A stretch of 64,000 nucleotides of DNA from Cristatella mucedo (lineage: Eukaryota > Bryozoa > Phylactolaemata > Cristatellidae): contig WPIO01000009.1 of assembly GCA_009760855.2 (NCBI GenBank), positions 1,459,001-1,523,000 on the forward strand. The letters are read 5' to 3'. A program made the position numbers and the translations under genes. Below, in pieces: positions 1 to 9,992 of the stretch (position 1 is its first letter; each line of letters opens with the position of its first letter). The notes beneath the pieces were generated by a model. It did not search any database and was not told the origin of the DNA. It saw nothing but the letters and a program-made list of their open reading frames with translations.

Positions 1-1689
1 ACTGACTTCTCCCTCTCAGCTTGGTGGCCGCCGGGAAGTAGCGACGAAGCTTCGAGCTGTAAATTCTAAATGAGCGCCCTCGCGGGAAAAAGGGGCGCTA
101 GAACGTGGCTGCAGCAGTCCGGCACAGCAACATCACCTGAATACACTTAGGGGGCTTTAGCTCCGTGGCCCCCTTCCTTAAAGTGATGGGGCGTGCAAAG
201 CCATGGGAAGGCTGCTAAAAGGGCTTAAAGTGCCTCGCTGGAGCGACTGCAGTTGCTAGACAGCTCCGAGGCAACCAAAGTTACAGTTGTTCAAGCATTA
301 CCTTTGCCAAGACGTCCCTTTCAGCTTCCACTACCCCTTCAGCGCTTGACAGCCTTTCCCCGATGACTACCGGGCTTCCAGACGCATTGAACACGGAGCC
401 GCTGTAGAGGCTCCTCCGACGTTCGGCGAACACACTCGGCATTAGTTTTCAGAATAGCTATAATTGCGCCTAACTGGGCATTGCTACTTTGAAACTTTTG
501 CGATGCACATTCTTGCTAGAAAGGTTTGTGTGAAGAGGCTTCGTAGAGTGGCCGGTGATTATTGAAAGTCTTCACTTGGCACTACTCACCATCATTTCCT
601 CGGTTGCAGGTTCCGTGCCTTCTGACCACAGCTTCGGTCATGATTTCGAGGCCTGTGGCGTATGTAAAGCGCCAGAATAGAGATAGGGTTCTCATAGAGT
701 CCACTACTAACTAATTATATTTTCAACCTTGTCTGTCGCCATAATACTAATGCGGACGGACTAATCGTGCTGAACCACAGACTACATAAAGTTTATCTAA
801 ACATCTACAAGGTGGCTCAAGACTAAAAATAATCGGAGTCGCCGATGCACGGTCTTTTCCATAGGGGACAGCTTTCTCGTTAAAGTATCATACCCTTGAA
901 ACAGGCTTATAAAGTGGTGCGTCTTCGGAAAAAAGGTTCAGCAGCAGTTTACCGAGGAGCGCCAGTTCCTTTTAAGAGGATACTGTGTTCAGAATAACTC
1001 AATAGAAATCACTTCGTTGGTTTAGTTATAGGAGGCAGGCCAAGTCTCACGCTTTCCGACTAGAGCGTAGCCTAGCTTGTACCAGCTCATTGCAGGACTT
1101 CGCGTCGATACTTATGCAAGTCACACATCGCAGCTATTCCTGCCAGACTCGGTAATAGTGCGATTACAAACCGAGCACCGCCGCGACGCTGGGCTCACCG
1201 GCCGTGCGGCTCGGCACCCAGCTCTGTCACATACACGAACGCACGCACATCCTCAGTCGCCCTTTCATCGTCAGCCCTAGACCACCGACTGATTAGCCGG
1301 AAATCTACACGTCTCTTCGAGGCGCCGCTGCCGTTCTTCAGCTCCGGCTGCTGAAAAATGGCCGACGCCGCCTGGTCAGCAGTTCCCACCTTGAATAATG
1401 CAGCCCAAATGACTAGGACAGCTTTCAAAGAGCCTCAGTGTAGGAAACCTACGCATCAACTTAGTCCAGTGTGGTGAGTGCAGCATGTCCCTAATTTACT
1501 CGGGCGACCTTTACTCAACCAGCTTCAGTAACTAAAAGGCCAGCTGAGTTCCACTTCCATTTCAAATTCCAATTCCACGGCCCACTTGCACACAGACGAG
1601 TTATTGCTGGGTGCAAGGCACTGTTCGCATTCGGATCTAATACAAGGGTGTTTGCTATGCTGGTTCAGTGAAACTGGCGTATACATGAT
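1..1689. other. no gene recognised
   Basis: I see no transposon, RNA gene or coding exon that I can support here. Short open frames exist (for example 1428-1195 on the minus strand, which begins with a hydrophobic stretch), but none has splice sites, family motifs or a repeat copy to back it. The segment lies just upstream of the first duplicated peptide-gene block. Confidence 0.4.
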
Positions 1690-2027
1690 CGGCTAGTCTA
1701 GTCCAGCCTGTGTGTTCTCACACCAAACACAGAGCACCTTCGCTGCTCACTGGAAGTGGTTTAGGATCGCTCTCACAAAGCAGACACGTCTGGCTGACCT
1801 CTGAATAGAGGGGCCTGGCTGCCTCTCCGACTGGAAATTGCTTTGAATCGCGGCTAGGAGGCTGTTCGTTTTATCGATCTCCATATGCACACATGTACGT
1901 CATGTAGCTTGAAATAATTGGCCGAGTTCCAGCGCTCTGGCCTTTTCCGGGTCATCAGTGCGTCAGACGCACCTGGGCGAGCTGGCTCCAAGTTGGCCCT
2001 AGAACTAGCTCCTTGGCATTTGGTGAG

Positions 2028-2034
2028 TATATAA
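2028..2034 (+). promoter_or_regulatory. TATA box of CS-alpha-beta peptide gene 1
   Basis: TATATAA sits in a GTGAG/GTAAG-TATATAA context that is conserved in the paralogous block at 32406-32412, while flanking bases have diverged. A start of transcription about 25-35 bases downstream would give a short non-coding first exon ending at the conserved donor at 2147/2148. Confidence 0.6.
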
Positions 2035-2059
2035 TGAGTCGGTGTCTTCCAAGCTGCGT

Positions 2060-4044
2060 ACTGGCAAGAGCCGATAAACGTGTCTACTGCTGGCTTCCCT
2101 GATTGGGACGTCTATACAGCCGCTTTATCAAGGTGAGGCCTAGTAAGGTGAGCTAAGGTGAATAGAGTGATAGAGTTCAGTGATCGAATCTAAAATGACA
2201 CATGTGGCGCAAGGACTTCGAACGTACTCTGCGAACGTTAACTGGTAAACACTTGTGCTTAGTCGTTGCACTGTCGTCGGCTGGCTTCACCCATGCCATA
2301 GTCAAGGATACCTTTGAGCCTGGCGATAAGCAAGCCGAGCACAGCCTGCTACCTGGTCCTACACTTCTGGCATCGTCGGGGACCAGCCGGTAGCAACCCT
2401 GCTGTATAGCCTGCTGCCGGCCACACCTGGACCGACCCTCACACCCTTCAAACCGCTTTAACCATAGCATTGCATGTTCTTAACGTGCTTACATATATTA
2501 TATGAACAGACAGCTGCTCCATCCGTGCGAGCCAGCTCTGCTCGTCGGCGGTGATTCCTTGCAAGGTAGGACGGCTAGTTACTTCTATGCCTTCTAGCCG
2601 ATTGAACTCGTTGGAACCTACTGTTCTGCGCAGGAATTCGGAGGGCTGAGCGCACGACGTCTATCGCCGACTTTGAGCATACTCGTGGCTCAAGGGGCGT
2701 CGACTGCCGTCGGGGTAAAGAAAGCAGGCTGTCGGCTAGGTACGGAAGGTGGTAGGAATATAACCATTGCCCGCTATAATTTCGATCGTGCTCCCATTGC
2801 AGCGAATGAAAAACGCCTAGAAAGAGATTGAGTTCTCAGAGGGCGCTTAAAAAATGTATTATTGTTAATACTATTAGCTAGCAAGCAAACGACGGAGCGT
2901 TCGGCGCCCTATACGTAAGATTACCCTCTCTCTTCCCAATTCTATCGAATACTACCATCCAGGCTCCCAGTGTCCACTGGCTTTAACAATTGTTGTATAC
3001 ATTAGATGCAATTTCTGGCATTACTTTGCGCAAACTCTGTTCGACATGATGAGCTTGCTCTATCATACGTTTATGGGTGAAAAGTGTTTTTACGAAAAAT
3101 CGTAAAGTTAGACTCAATATTGCTCGTCGCTTAACGGCTTGGTGATGCTAAGCTATTACTCTGTCATAGGCCGCAAACATAACTAGCTGGCCTTCGTTCC
3201 AAGTAGAGCCAGTCTCTCCCCTTTCGCTCAGAGTGACCCAAGCTAATTAGAGTGACTATATGGCTCAGGATCAACTAAATTCTTTAAGTAAAATCTGGTG
3301 CATGCTGCAGCCAAGGTAGAATTACGTTGCTCACGTTCTCTTTGTCCTTCACTGAGAGGAATCAGCTCAGGAATAGGGTTAATTAGCGATCGAATGAACG
3401 CCTCCGACATTTAGGGCCCACCCTAAAGATCTTTTAGCATTTTGAAAATGTAGGCCCTGCTGTATGACGACGTGCTCGACTATTCTCACTTGCGGTCAGG
3501 CGTCAGTGAAAATGTCGCCACAGCAACGACACGTATCTACAAGTTATAATGCCACCGCCATAGCGAGGTGAGCCAAGCAGCCAAACCGGTTTTGCATAAC
3601 AAGCCTTGGCTGCCCGTGTCTTTTTAAGTAGCAACAGCAATATCGGCTGAGCAGTTCTTACGTCCCACAACTAAGTAGCGATATCTTCCTTTCATGAGCA
3701 ACACAGCTCACTCCCACAATAATTTTACAATTGGAAGATCTATTCTCTTTCTTTAGGTCCAAGCCTGCTTTACTAATGTGCCATCGTTGTCAATATTTTA
3801 CCGGGCCTTCATTGATCTCTTACCTGTGACCTAGCAAGTGCTCGAGCATAAGATTTTCCGGACTCATTTCAATGACCGTTATAGGCGTGCTTAGAGAGCC
3901 TTTGTTTAAAGAACGTCAACAGCCTCGCACAAGGAGCGCCACCTCAGTGTTTATAGTAGTTTTAGCAGTAAACTCGAGTGTACACGTACTCATGGATGTG
4001 CTTGTACTCTCCTGATTCTTGCAGGCAGTCATTAATGCTTTCAG
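2060..4044 (+). other. predicted 5' UTR exon 1 and intron of peptide gene 1
   Basis: Exon 1 is inferred from about 2060 to 2147 and ends in AAG before GTGAGCT, a good donor shared with the paralogue (GAG before GTGAGCT). The intron (2148-4044, 1897 bases) ends in TTAATGCTTTCAG, with a branch-point-like TTAAT and a pyrimidine-rich acceptor; the paralogue has TTAATGCTTTTAG in the same place. No ATG-led frame of interest is seen in exon 1. The transcription start is inference; the two splice sites rest on conservation between two diverged copies. Confidence 0.55.
2796..2878 (+). repeat. family 1 LINE 3' tail inside the intron
   Basis: The segment matches the last bases of the family 1 LINE: TTGCAGC, the CGCCTAGAAAGAGATT core, GAGGGCGCTT and then ATTATTGTTAATACTATTA. 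Only the extreme 3' end is present, as expected of a strongly 5'-truncated target-primed insertion. The paralogous intron near 33060 lacks it. Confidence 0.8.
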
Positions 4045-4091
4045 GGTCACCTGGCCTTAGTGACAGGCCAGCAACTGCGACAAGCCGCAAG

Positions 4092-4361
4092 ATGGCTGGG
4101 TCAGCAGCTTGCCAGTGGATGCTGCTAGCTTGTCTCTGTGGTTTGCTCATTGTCCTCAACAGCAATGCTCCCGGAGGAGCTGATGCAGCGCCACCTACAT
4201 GCGACCCTACTCAGTGCCAAGCAAATTGTGCAGCTCGAAACAGCCTCGCGCGAGGGAGTTGCCGAAGAAATTCACGCAACGTCCTGGCATGCCTCTGCAA
4301 ATCACCAACGGGTGGTATGGGTATGATGGCCGACCCAACAGACACAGGAAGAGCTAGTTAG
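4092..4361 (+). CDS. secreted CS-alpha-beta (defensin/toxin-like) peptide 1
   Basis: An 89-residue precursor. Residues 1 to about 31 form a signal peptide: a short polar start, a Leu/Cys-rich hydrophobic core (around LLACLCGLLIVL) and a small-residue end GGADA. The following peptide has six cysteines spaced C-x4-C-x3-C-x10-C-x9-C-x1-C, with Gly two residues before the fourth cysteine. CxxxC, GxC and CxC together are the cysteine-stabilised alpha-beta motif of invertebrate defensins and scorpion-type channel toxins. After the last cysteine there is a 20-residue tail rich in Gly, Met, Thr and Pro that the paralogue lacks because of an earlier stop. The frame is open upstream to 3978, but I chose the ATG at 4092: it follows a conserved acceptor by 47 bases, as in the paralogue, and opens directly on the signal peptide. 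Whether it is antimicrobial or venom-like cannot be told from sequence. Confidence 0.75.
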   Translation: MAGSAACQWMLLACLCGLLIVLNSNAPGGADAAPPTCDPTQCQANCAARNSLARGSCRRNSRNVLACLCKSPTGGMGMMADPTDTGRAS

Positions 4362-4644
4362 CTTACGTTCAAATGGTGAAAGCCTGCCTGACTCATGCAT
4401 ATAATGGTGTATGTAAGACACCCGAGTTCATCTGCTTTGCAACTTTTGCATGTATCCGAGGGTCTACCGGTCGGTGGTTATTGATTTTATTGTACCTTCG
4501 TCCCCCCACATACCGACCGTATCCTAAATTAATTGCTTAAGGTCAATGTTTCTTGAAGTTGCAAGCCATCGTACCTGTTCTTATACGATCTTACTAAGAT
4601 GGCAGTCGAGTACAAGAATTTACTTTTCTGACTTTATTGTACTC

Positions 4645-4650
4645 AATAAA
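4645..4650 (+). terminator. polyadenylation signal of peptide gene 1
   Basis: AATAAA lies 284 bases after the stop codon, just after GACTTTATTG, a word conserved in the paralogous 3' region (34340-34350), where the hexamer itself has been lost. Its use is inferred. Confidence 0.45.
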
Positions 4651-5046
4651 ATGAGATAATCGCGCAGCTATAGAAACACTGGGAAATTGTCCTTTCCATT
4701 GTGCCTCATTGCTCACTCTTGCAGCACAATTTAGGCTGAAAGGCTTTTTATTGGCACCTGTGACTATGATATTTGGTCGTACCCCAGCTGATAAGCCAGT
4801 AAGCATCATAATTGCCTATGCATTATTTGCCTACAGATAATAAGCTAGAAAGCGAAATAGATGAATTTAAAATAAACAATTACATAACTTTTCCTTACCG
4901 AATCTTTTTGGAAAAACCATCCCATTAGTTGGAGCGCAGGGACCGAGTACTGGTGGCATTGTTTAAGAACTGCTCAGAGCCATTTCTAAAAGCAAAGATA
5001 AGAAGGCCATTGGAACAATCGCAGAAGTAAACTTGGTTTGAGCCGA

Positions 5047-5190
5047 GCTGGTTTGGTCCAGTGGTTAAGGTGCTCGCCGAGGCCAAGGCCTGGCTGAGGT
5101 CGTGCATTCGAGCTCCGAGGCAAATGTGGACAGCCTGAATCAAGCTAAATTTCTCTTAGGGTGCTATGCAAATGAGTTATATCTTTTTAT
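5047..5190 (+). repeat. SINE A copy (tRNA head, LINE family 1-like tail)
   Basis: The head carries an A-box-like GGTCCAGTGGTTAAGG and a B-box-like GTGCATTCGAGCTCC, the pol III promoter layout of tRNA-derived SINEs. The tail, from GCCTGAATCAAGC to CTCTTAGGGTGCTATGC, resembles the 3' end of the family 1 LINE. Better-preserved copies are at 13874-14022 and 12955-13078. Confidence 0.7.
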
Positions 5191-5767
5191 ATGTTGATCC
5201 TAAGGAGTTTTTATAAACTAGTGTGTTACAGTTGGTATAAAGAATGGCCAAAATTCAAAGCAAGAGGAATTAATAGCGACTTACCAGAAACTTCATTGGC
5301 ATTTATTGCATGGCTAACAGCTGCATGTCACTGTAAGTTATTGAAAAAGAGGGAATTCAAACATCAGGTAAGTGAGGCGGAGTAACTGGAAGTGCAAACA
5401 TACTTTCAAGCATGAAGCTATTCAACCAAAATAGCAATATATGTATGACCATCATAATTAAACACACAATTGCATATCTCAACCATTGCCTTAGATAATT
5501 GCTGGCTTGCAGCTCACCTTATCTACCTGTTCAAACCAAGCAAATGCATCTTCCTTAATGAAGTCCATGGCATTAACAAGCTGAAGAGACCTTACCACTT
5601 ATTAATCACTGAATGACCGTAGCTTGACAAAGAGTGTCCACATGTCCATTGACACAGTGTGTAATCTCCCATAACCTCCACTGAGGAAAAAATATGATCA
5701 ATTAGATCTTTAAAAAAGCTAATAATACAATTACTACTACGCATAGCACATATTGGTATAAAGTGGT
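5191..5767. other. no gene recognised
   Basis: AT-rich sequence between a SINE and a LINE fragment. A 64-residue open frame at 5191-5385 has no recognisable features. Nothing else is supported. Confidence 0.35.
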
Positions 5768-6005
5768 TAATAATAGTAATACATTGGTACGTCGTCCTCA
5801 GGGAACTTGATATGTTTAATGGCAATTTGTGAATTCTGTAAAGGAAGCTTGATTGAATGGTTAGTGGTAGCACCCTCAATTTCAAAAAGCATAACATGGT
5901 TAGAGGTGACATGCACATGGTCAACATGTAAATACGGCTAGCTGCAGCATGCACAATGTCTGCAGGCATAAGCTCACAAAGCACGAATCCCATGGACAAA
6001 CTCAA
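5768..6005 (-). mobile_element. family 1 LINE 3' UTR fragment
   Basis: Read on the minus strand this matches the 3' untranslated part of family 1. Markers on the plus strand are TAATAATAGTAAT at the tail end, CCTCAGGGAACTTGATATG, GATTGAATGGTTAGTGGTAGC, GGTGACATGCACATGGTCAACATG and CTGCAGCATGCACA. It is strongly mutated and carries no coding sequence. Confidence 0.65.
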
Positions 6006-6489
6006 TACTGTGACAAATGGATGTGTTCTTCGAAAATGCGCTTTATAATAATGTAAGACAGTCGCATTTAATGCAGCATAAGAAGAATTTCCACTTATCA
6101 ATCTGTTGGACAGAAATATTTTGAGTTAAACAGAATTATCTTTACCTTGCTTCGGCTTTCAGCAGTTGCTCTTTTTTGCCGTGAACTGTAAAACCACTTA
6201 ATCGTCGAATTATTCAATAACCACAGTATGTCCCTGATCTCAAGATGATCTGTTGCAGATTCCTTAGTCTTACCATGGCTAGCTAATTGACACTACAGTC
6301 TGTTATAATTTATCAAACTAATCGCATTATATCGTGGCTTTCATACACTGTCAAAATTAAAGTTCGGTGCCTAAAGTGAGCCCTAAGGTCAATCAAAAAG
6401 AGCTCGTCTCTTTAAGACCCTGTACCATCATCTCTGTGGTCTTCACTGGCAGATCAACTTAGCCCTCTCATAACCAAGATTTTAAATGT
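6006..6489. other. no gene recognised
   Basis: AT-rich spacer between two LINE fragments of opposite orientation. The last bases may belong to the eroded 5' end of the following family 2 copy. Confidence 0.3.
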
Positions 6490-8125
6490 TTCTTAGGTAA
6501 GAGGGTTCGTACCCAAGTCCTTCAAATCGGCAATCGTTAGACCCATACTTAAAAAGCCTGGATTAGATACAGAGGTCCTTTCAAATTATCGCCCAGTTTC
6601 CCTTCTTCGTTTCTTGTCAGATATTCTTGAAATAATTGTTGCAAAGCAGCTGGTTAAACATTGAAAAAACTAAATGTCAGATACATTTTAATCAGGGTTC
6701 AAGACGTAGCACTGCACTGAACCGGCTCTCCTCCGCATTAGCAATGACAGTCTACGTGGCAGCGACGACGAGAATGGCACTGCCCTAGCTCGGATTGATC
6801 TGTCAGCTGCCTTCGACGCCATTAATCACGATGTTCAACTCGAACGATTAAGAACAACGATTGGTCTGGCGGAAGAGGCACTGTCGTGTTTGAAATCTTA
6901 CTTGTCTGATCGTGTTCAATCTGTATCGTGTGGGGGTCATTTCTTACACACGAGACGGGTCACCTGTGCAGTTCCCTTAGGGTTTGTACTCGGTGCCTTG
7001 CTGTTTTCCACTTATACTCAACCTCTCGGAAAAGTGATTAAGGTCCATGGAATAGGATATCACTTCTATGTTGACGATACTCAGCTTTATTTGTCATTCA
7101 AAACGTCAGGATCCGTTGCAGCAACTGAGAAACTGAAGGCTTGCCTTTGCGACATTCCATCCTGGATGTCGGGGAAACTTCTTGAAACTAAATGACGATA
7201 AAAACAGACTACTGCTTATAGGACACCCTAAGCATGTGGTTGGATAAAAGGCTTTGCGCTTTTAATTGGTGATGCCATTGTGTGACAATCAACACGTGTT
7301 CGAAATTTAGGTGTCGTTTTCGACAGCAGCCTCAATTTTAAAAGCGTCATTGAGACGACTGCTTCTACGGCTACCCATCACGTCCGATCCTTATCCAAGA
7401 TTAGGAGCTCTTTTCCACAGTGGCTTGCAAAAAATTTAACTAACTCCATAGCTCTGTCTCGGCTTGATTATTGTAATTCCCTTTTGGCTGGGCTACCTAA
7501 GAAAGCAACTTCCCACGGTAGCGTACTATGATAATGGCTGCAAGGCTAGTCTTCAAGTTTCGGAGATTTGAGCACGTGTCTCTTTTGCTAAAAGAACTAG
7601 AGTGGATGCCGGTTATGCAACGGATACAGGGTAAAGTTCTTATGCTGGCTCACAAGGGCCGCCACGGCTTGGCTAGTTCGTACCTAGCAGGGCTGCTGCG
7701 CCAGTTTTAGCCTCTTCACGCCCTCATGTCCTGTGCGAGCAATAGATTAGCGGTTCCATTCATCCGCTTACAAAACGTTGGCGAAAGAAGCTTTAGCTCT
7801 CAGGTCCTTGACTGTGGAACTCGCTTCCATAATTCTTACGCAACGACAACTAATCTCTTGCTGGCGACTATGGCTCATCCTTTTCAGCGGTCCTGAGCTG
7901 ATACTTCCATGCTACTCAGTACCTCAACTGCTCTCCTGACTCTGCTAAGCTTCCCACTTGCTCTTTGCTTTGCGAGGCAAGTTGTGCTGGCTACCGAATG
8001 CGTACCGAAAGCCTCTTAGGCTGTGAGTGGGCTACATAAAATTCTCCTGCGTAACACCCGCATCTTCTATATGGCTTCGTGGAGTTACAGACGGAGATAA
8101 ATTACATTATATTGTATTATTATTG
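6490..8125 (+). mobile_element. family 2 LINE, degraded reverse transcriptase copy
   Basis: A decayed plus-strand copy of the family 2 LINE. Conceptual pieces in shifting frames include the YRPVS region near 6590, the SAAFDAI region near 6810, a 101-residue open piece at 6890-7195 with VPLGFVLGALLFSTYTQPLG and the catalytic box FYVDDTQLYL (YVDD instead of the usual YADD), and a C-terminal piece at 7528-7710. It ends near 8110 with GGAGTTACAGACGGAGATA and a short ATTAC/ATTAT tail. Many stops and frameshifts make it a dead copy; the endonuclease half is absent. Confidence 0.85.
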
Positions 8126-9957
8126 TTTTGACGAGTTGCACTCTGATTGTTTGTTAAAAATATGGGCCTACATGGGTGCTATGATATTGTGAAAAAATGA
8201 TCTCGACGATATCACACACATACACCAGCTTATCGCTGCCTCCTCCAGTAAATATAGGCCCTATTGTGCCTAGACAATTTAAGTAAAATAGTAATAGCTG
8301 CTGGTGACGTTTGGCTTTATTATTTATCTGGTGTAGCTAACCTAAACTAGTTCACATGATTTTAATCAGCTGCCGTCCTCGCAGTTGTAGTTATGCCTAT
8401 CTTGTCGATATCTTTATGGCTGACGTCTGGCTTAGAAACGAGCTGGGTTACAATGCATCCCAGAACCCTTGGACGTCCGGGTCTTCAGCACTTTTACTGG
8501 CTAAAGAAAGGCTAGCACCTGCAGCTTCAGTATCAATAGTTACCTGCAGTATCAATAGATACCTGAAACTAACCTAAAAATACAGCAGTGTGTGTGCACA
8601 CAATCCATGGCGGAGCAGACCTGCTAGGACAGTTGCACCAGCAACTGCTACTTGCTAAGCTTTCTTAGTATTACCCTCTTCGTGATTTAGTCTTGCTTTA
8701 CACTTAGACAGTCTGTGTGACATGAAGAACGAGTTTAGTATTATTTATCTTGATTGTGGTTAAATGTATTCATGCAAGGGTCACGTTAAATATTCATACA
8801 AACTTCTGTTTATTTCTGCGATATTTCATTGCGGTTGAATGCGTGACAGAAATGAGGCCGATTAGAATGCCCGATAATAGTAAAAGCTATATATCAGCGT
8901 AATGTGTGCACTTCTGAAACCGACGTGCCGTTGCGTTAGAATATATACGGCACTTCTACAATCGCATTTGGCTGAAAGAGATCATCATTCAAAGTATTAT
9001 AACCTGCGTTATGATAAAATGTATCCTAACAAGAGTGAGTTCCTCTTACGCGTTTACGAAAGGGATCTTTCCATTACGGCAAACTAAATCCATTCCTAGC
9101 CCACAATGAGTAGGCAGTAGTTTCTATCCGGCAACGACATACTGGAAGCATTTTAATCTGAACGGAAAGGCCATTAGACCTGAAACATAAATGGAAATGC
9201 GTTGAGGAGCTATCACTATAACAGTGTTTTAAACTCGCGGCTTTGGTAGTGTTGAAGTCGAAATTGGGAATTTCACGCCTATTCGTGTTGGCGGCTTAGA
9301 GGAATTTTGAGGAGCCCGTTGGATCCGCAGCAAGCGGTTTTTCTATTCCTCGGTATAGCCATTCGTCAGAAAAATTTAGAATCTTTTGTTAATTGGCCAT
9401 TCGTTCCTCATGCAGCAAAGTCTAGAGATGGCTTGCTGCTCCCATAGCAACGGTCGCAGTACCTTGGAGTCATTAGGAGCCTCAGCTAATGATTCATTTT
9501 ATCCACTTAAGCTTTGAGCCTCGGTGAGCTTGTTTGTTTGTTCCTGTACGTTCGTGTACCAAAATTAAAACATTTCAATGAGCTTTACGAACTATGATTC
9601 TTACTAAACGGTAGCTCCAAGTGTCTCCTTGTTTGATATCAAGCATAGCGAAATGATCTCAGTCAGAATAGCTGGTGATAATAATCAAAAGCGATTCTTG
9701 AAGTTACGCCTGAGTGAGATGAAAAAGGGTCGTACAGTTATGACTGTATCGGGAAGTTGATAGTCTCCTGGTGGCCGCCAGCTCAGGACCTTGACAAGTT
9801 GGGCACTGTGGCAACTATGGCGATAGCCACATAGAAACATGTGCTCCCGAGTTTGGCACCAACTCTAAACACCTTATTGAATGATTCGCCGTAGCTGCCA
9901 ACGGTAAGTTACAGAATCCAGCAATGAAAGGTCGTAAATAATATCCATACAAACTTA
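8126..9957. other. no gene recognised
   Basis: About 1.8 kb without a supported feature. A 73-residue open frame (8356-8577) contains a local duplication of the word CAGTATCAATAG and has no family signature. Composition is AT-rich and unremarkable. Confidence 0.4.
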
Positions 9958-9992
9958 ATTGCAGTCTCCGTCTGTAGCTCTGCATAGCCACT

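Larger units (their letters stand above)
1690..4860 (+). repeat. duplicated gene block, copy 1
   Basis: This stretch aligns in order with 32100-34560: an upstream region around 1695-1790, the TATA box, the splice donor, an intron part rich in CCGGCCA-type words near 2400-2440, a conserved piece ending in the words CATTTAGGGCC near 3410, the splice acceptor, the coding exon, and 3' sequence including GACTTTATTG. It is a duplication of a whole gene with its promoter, about 30 kb apart, same strand. Copy 1 is longer mainly because its intron gained extra sequence, including a LINE tail at 2796-2878. The outer limits are by eye and may be off by 100 bases or more. Confidence 0.75.

Noticed and set aside
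1195-1428. 77-residue minus-strand frame starting with a hydrophobic stretch resembling a signal peptide
   Set aside because: No cysteine pattern, no splice or promoter support and no second copy; the hydrophobic start is short and followed by Lys.
5592-6101. 169-residue minus-strand frame
   Set aside because: Most of it overlaps a family 1 3' UTR fragment, which is non-coding in every other copy.
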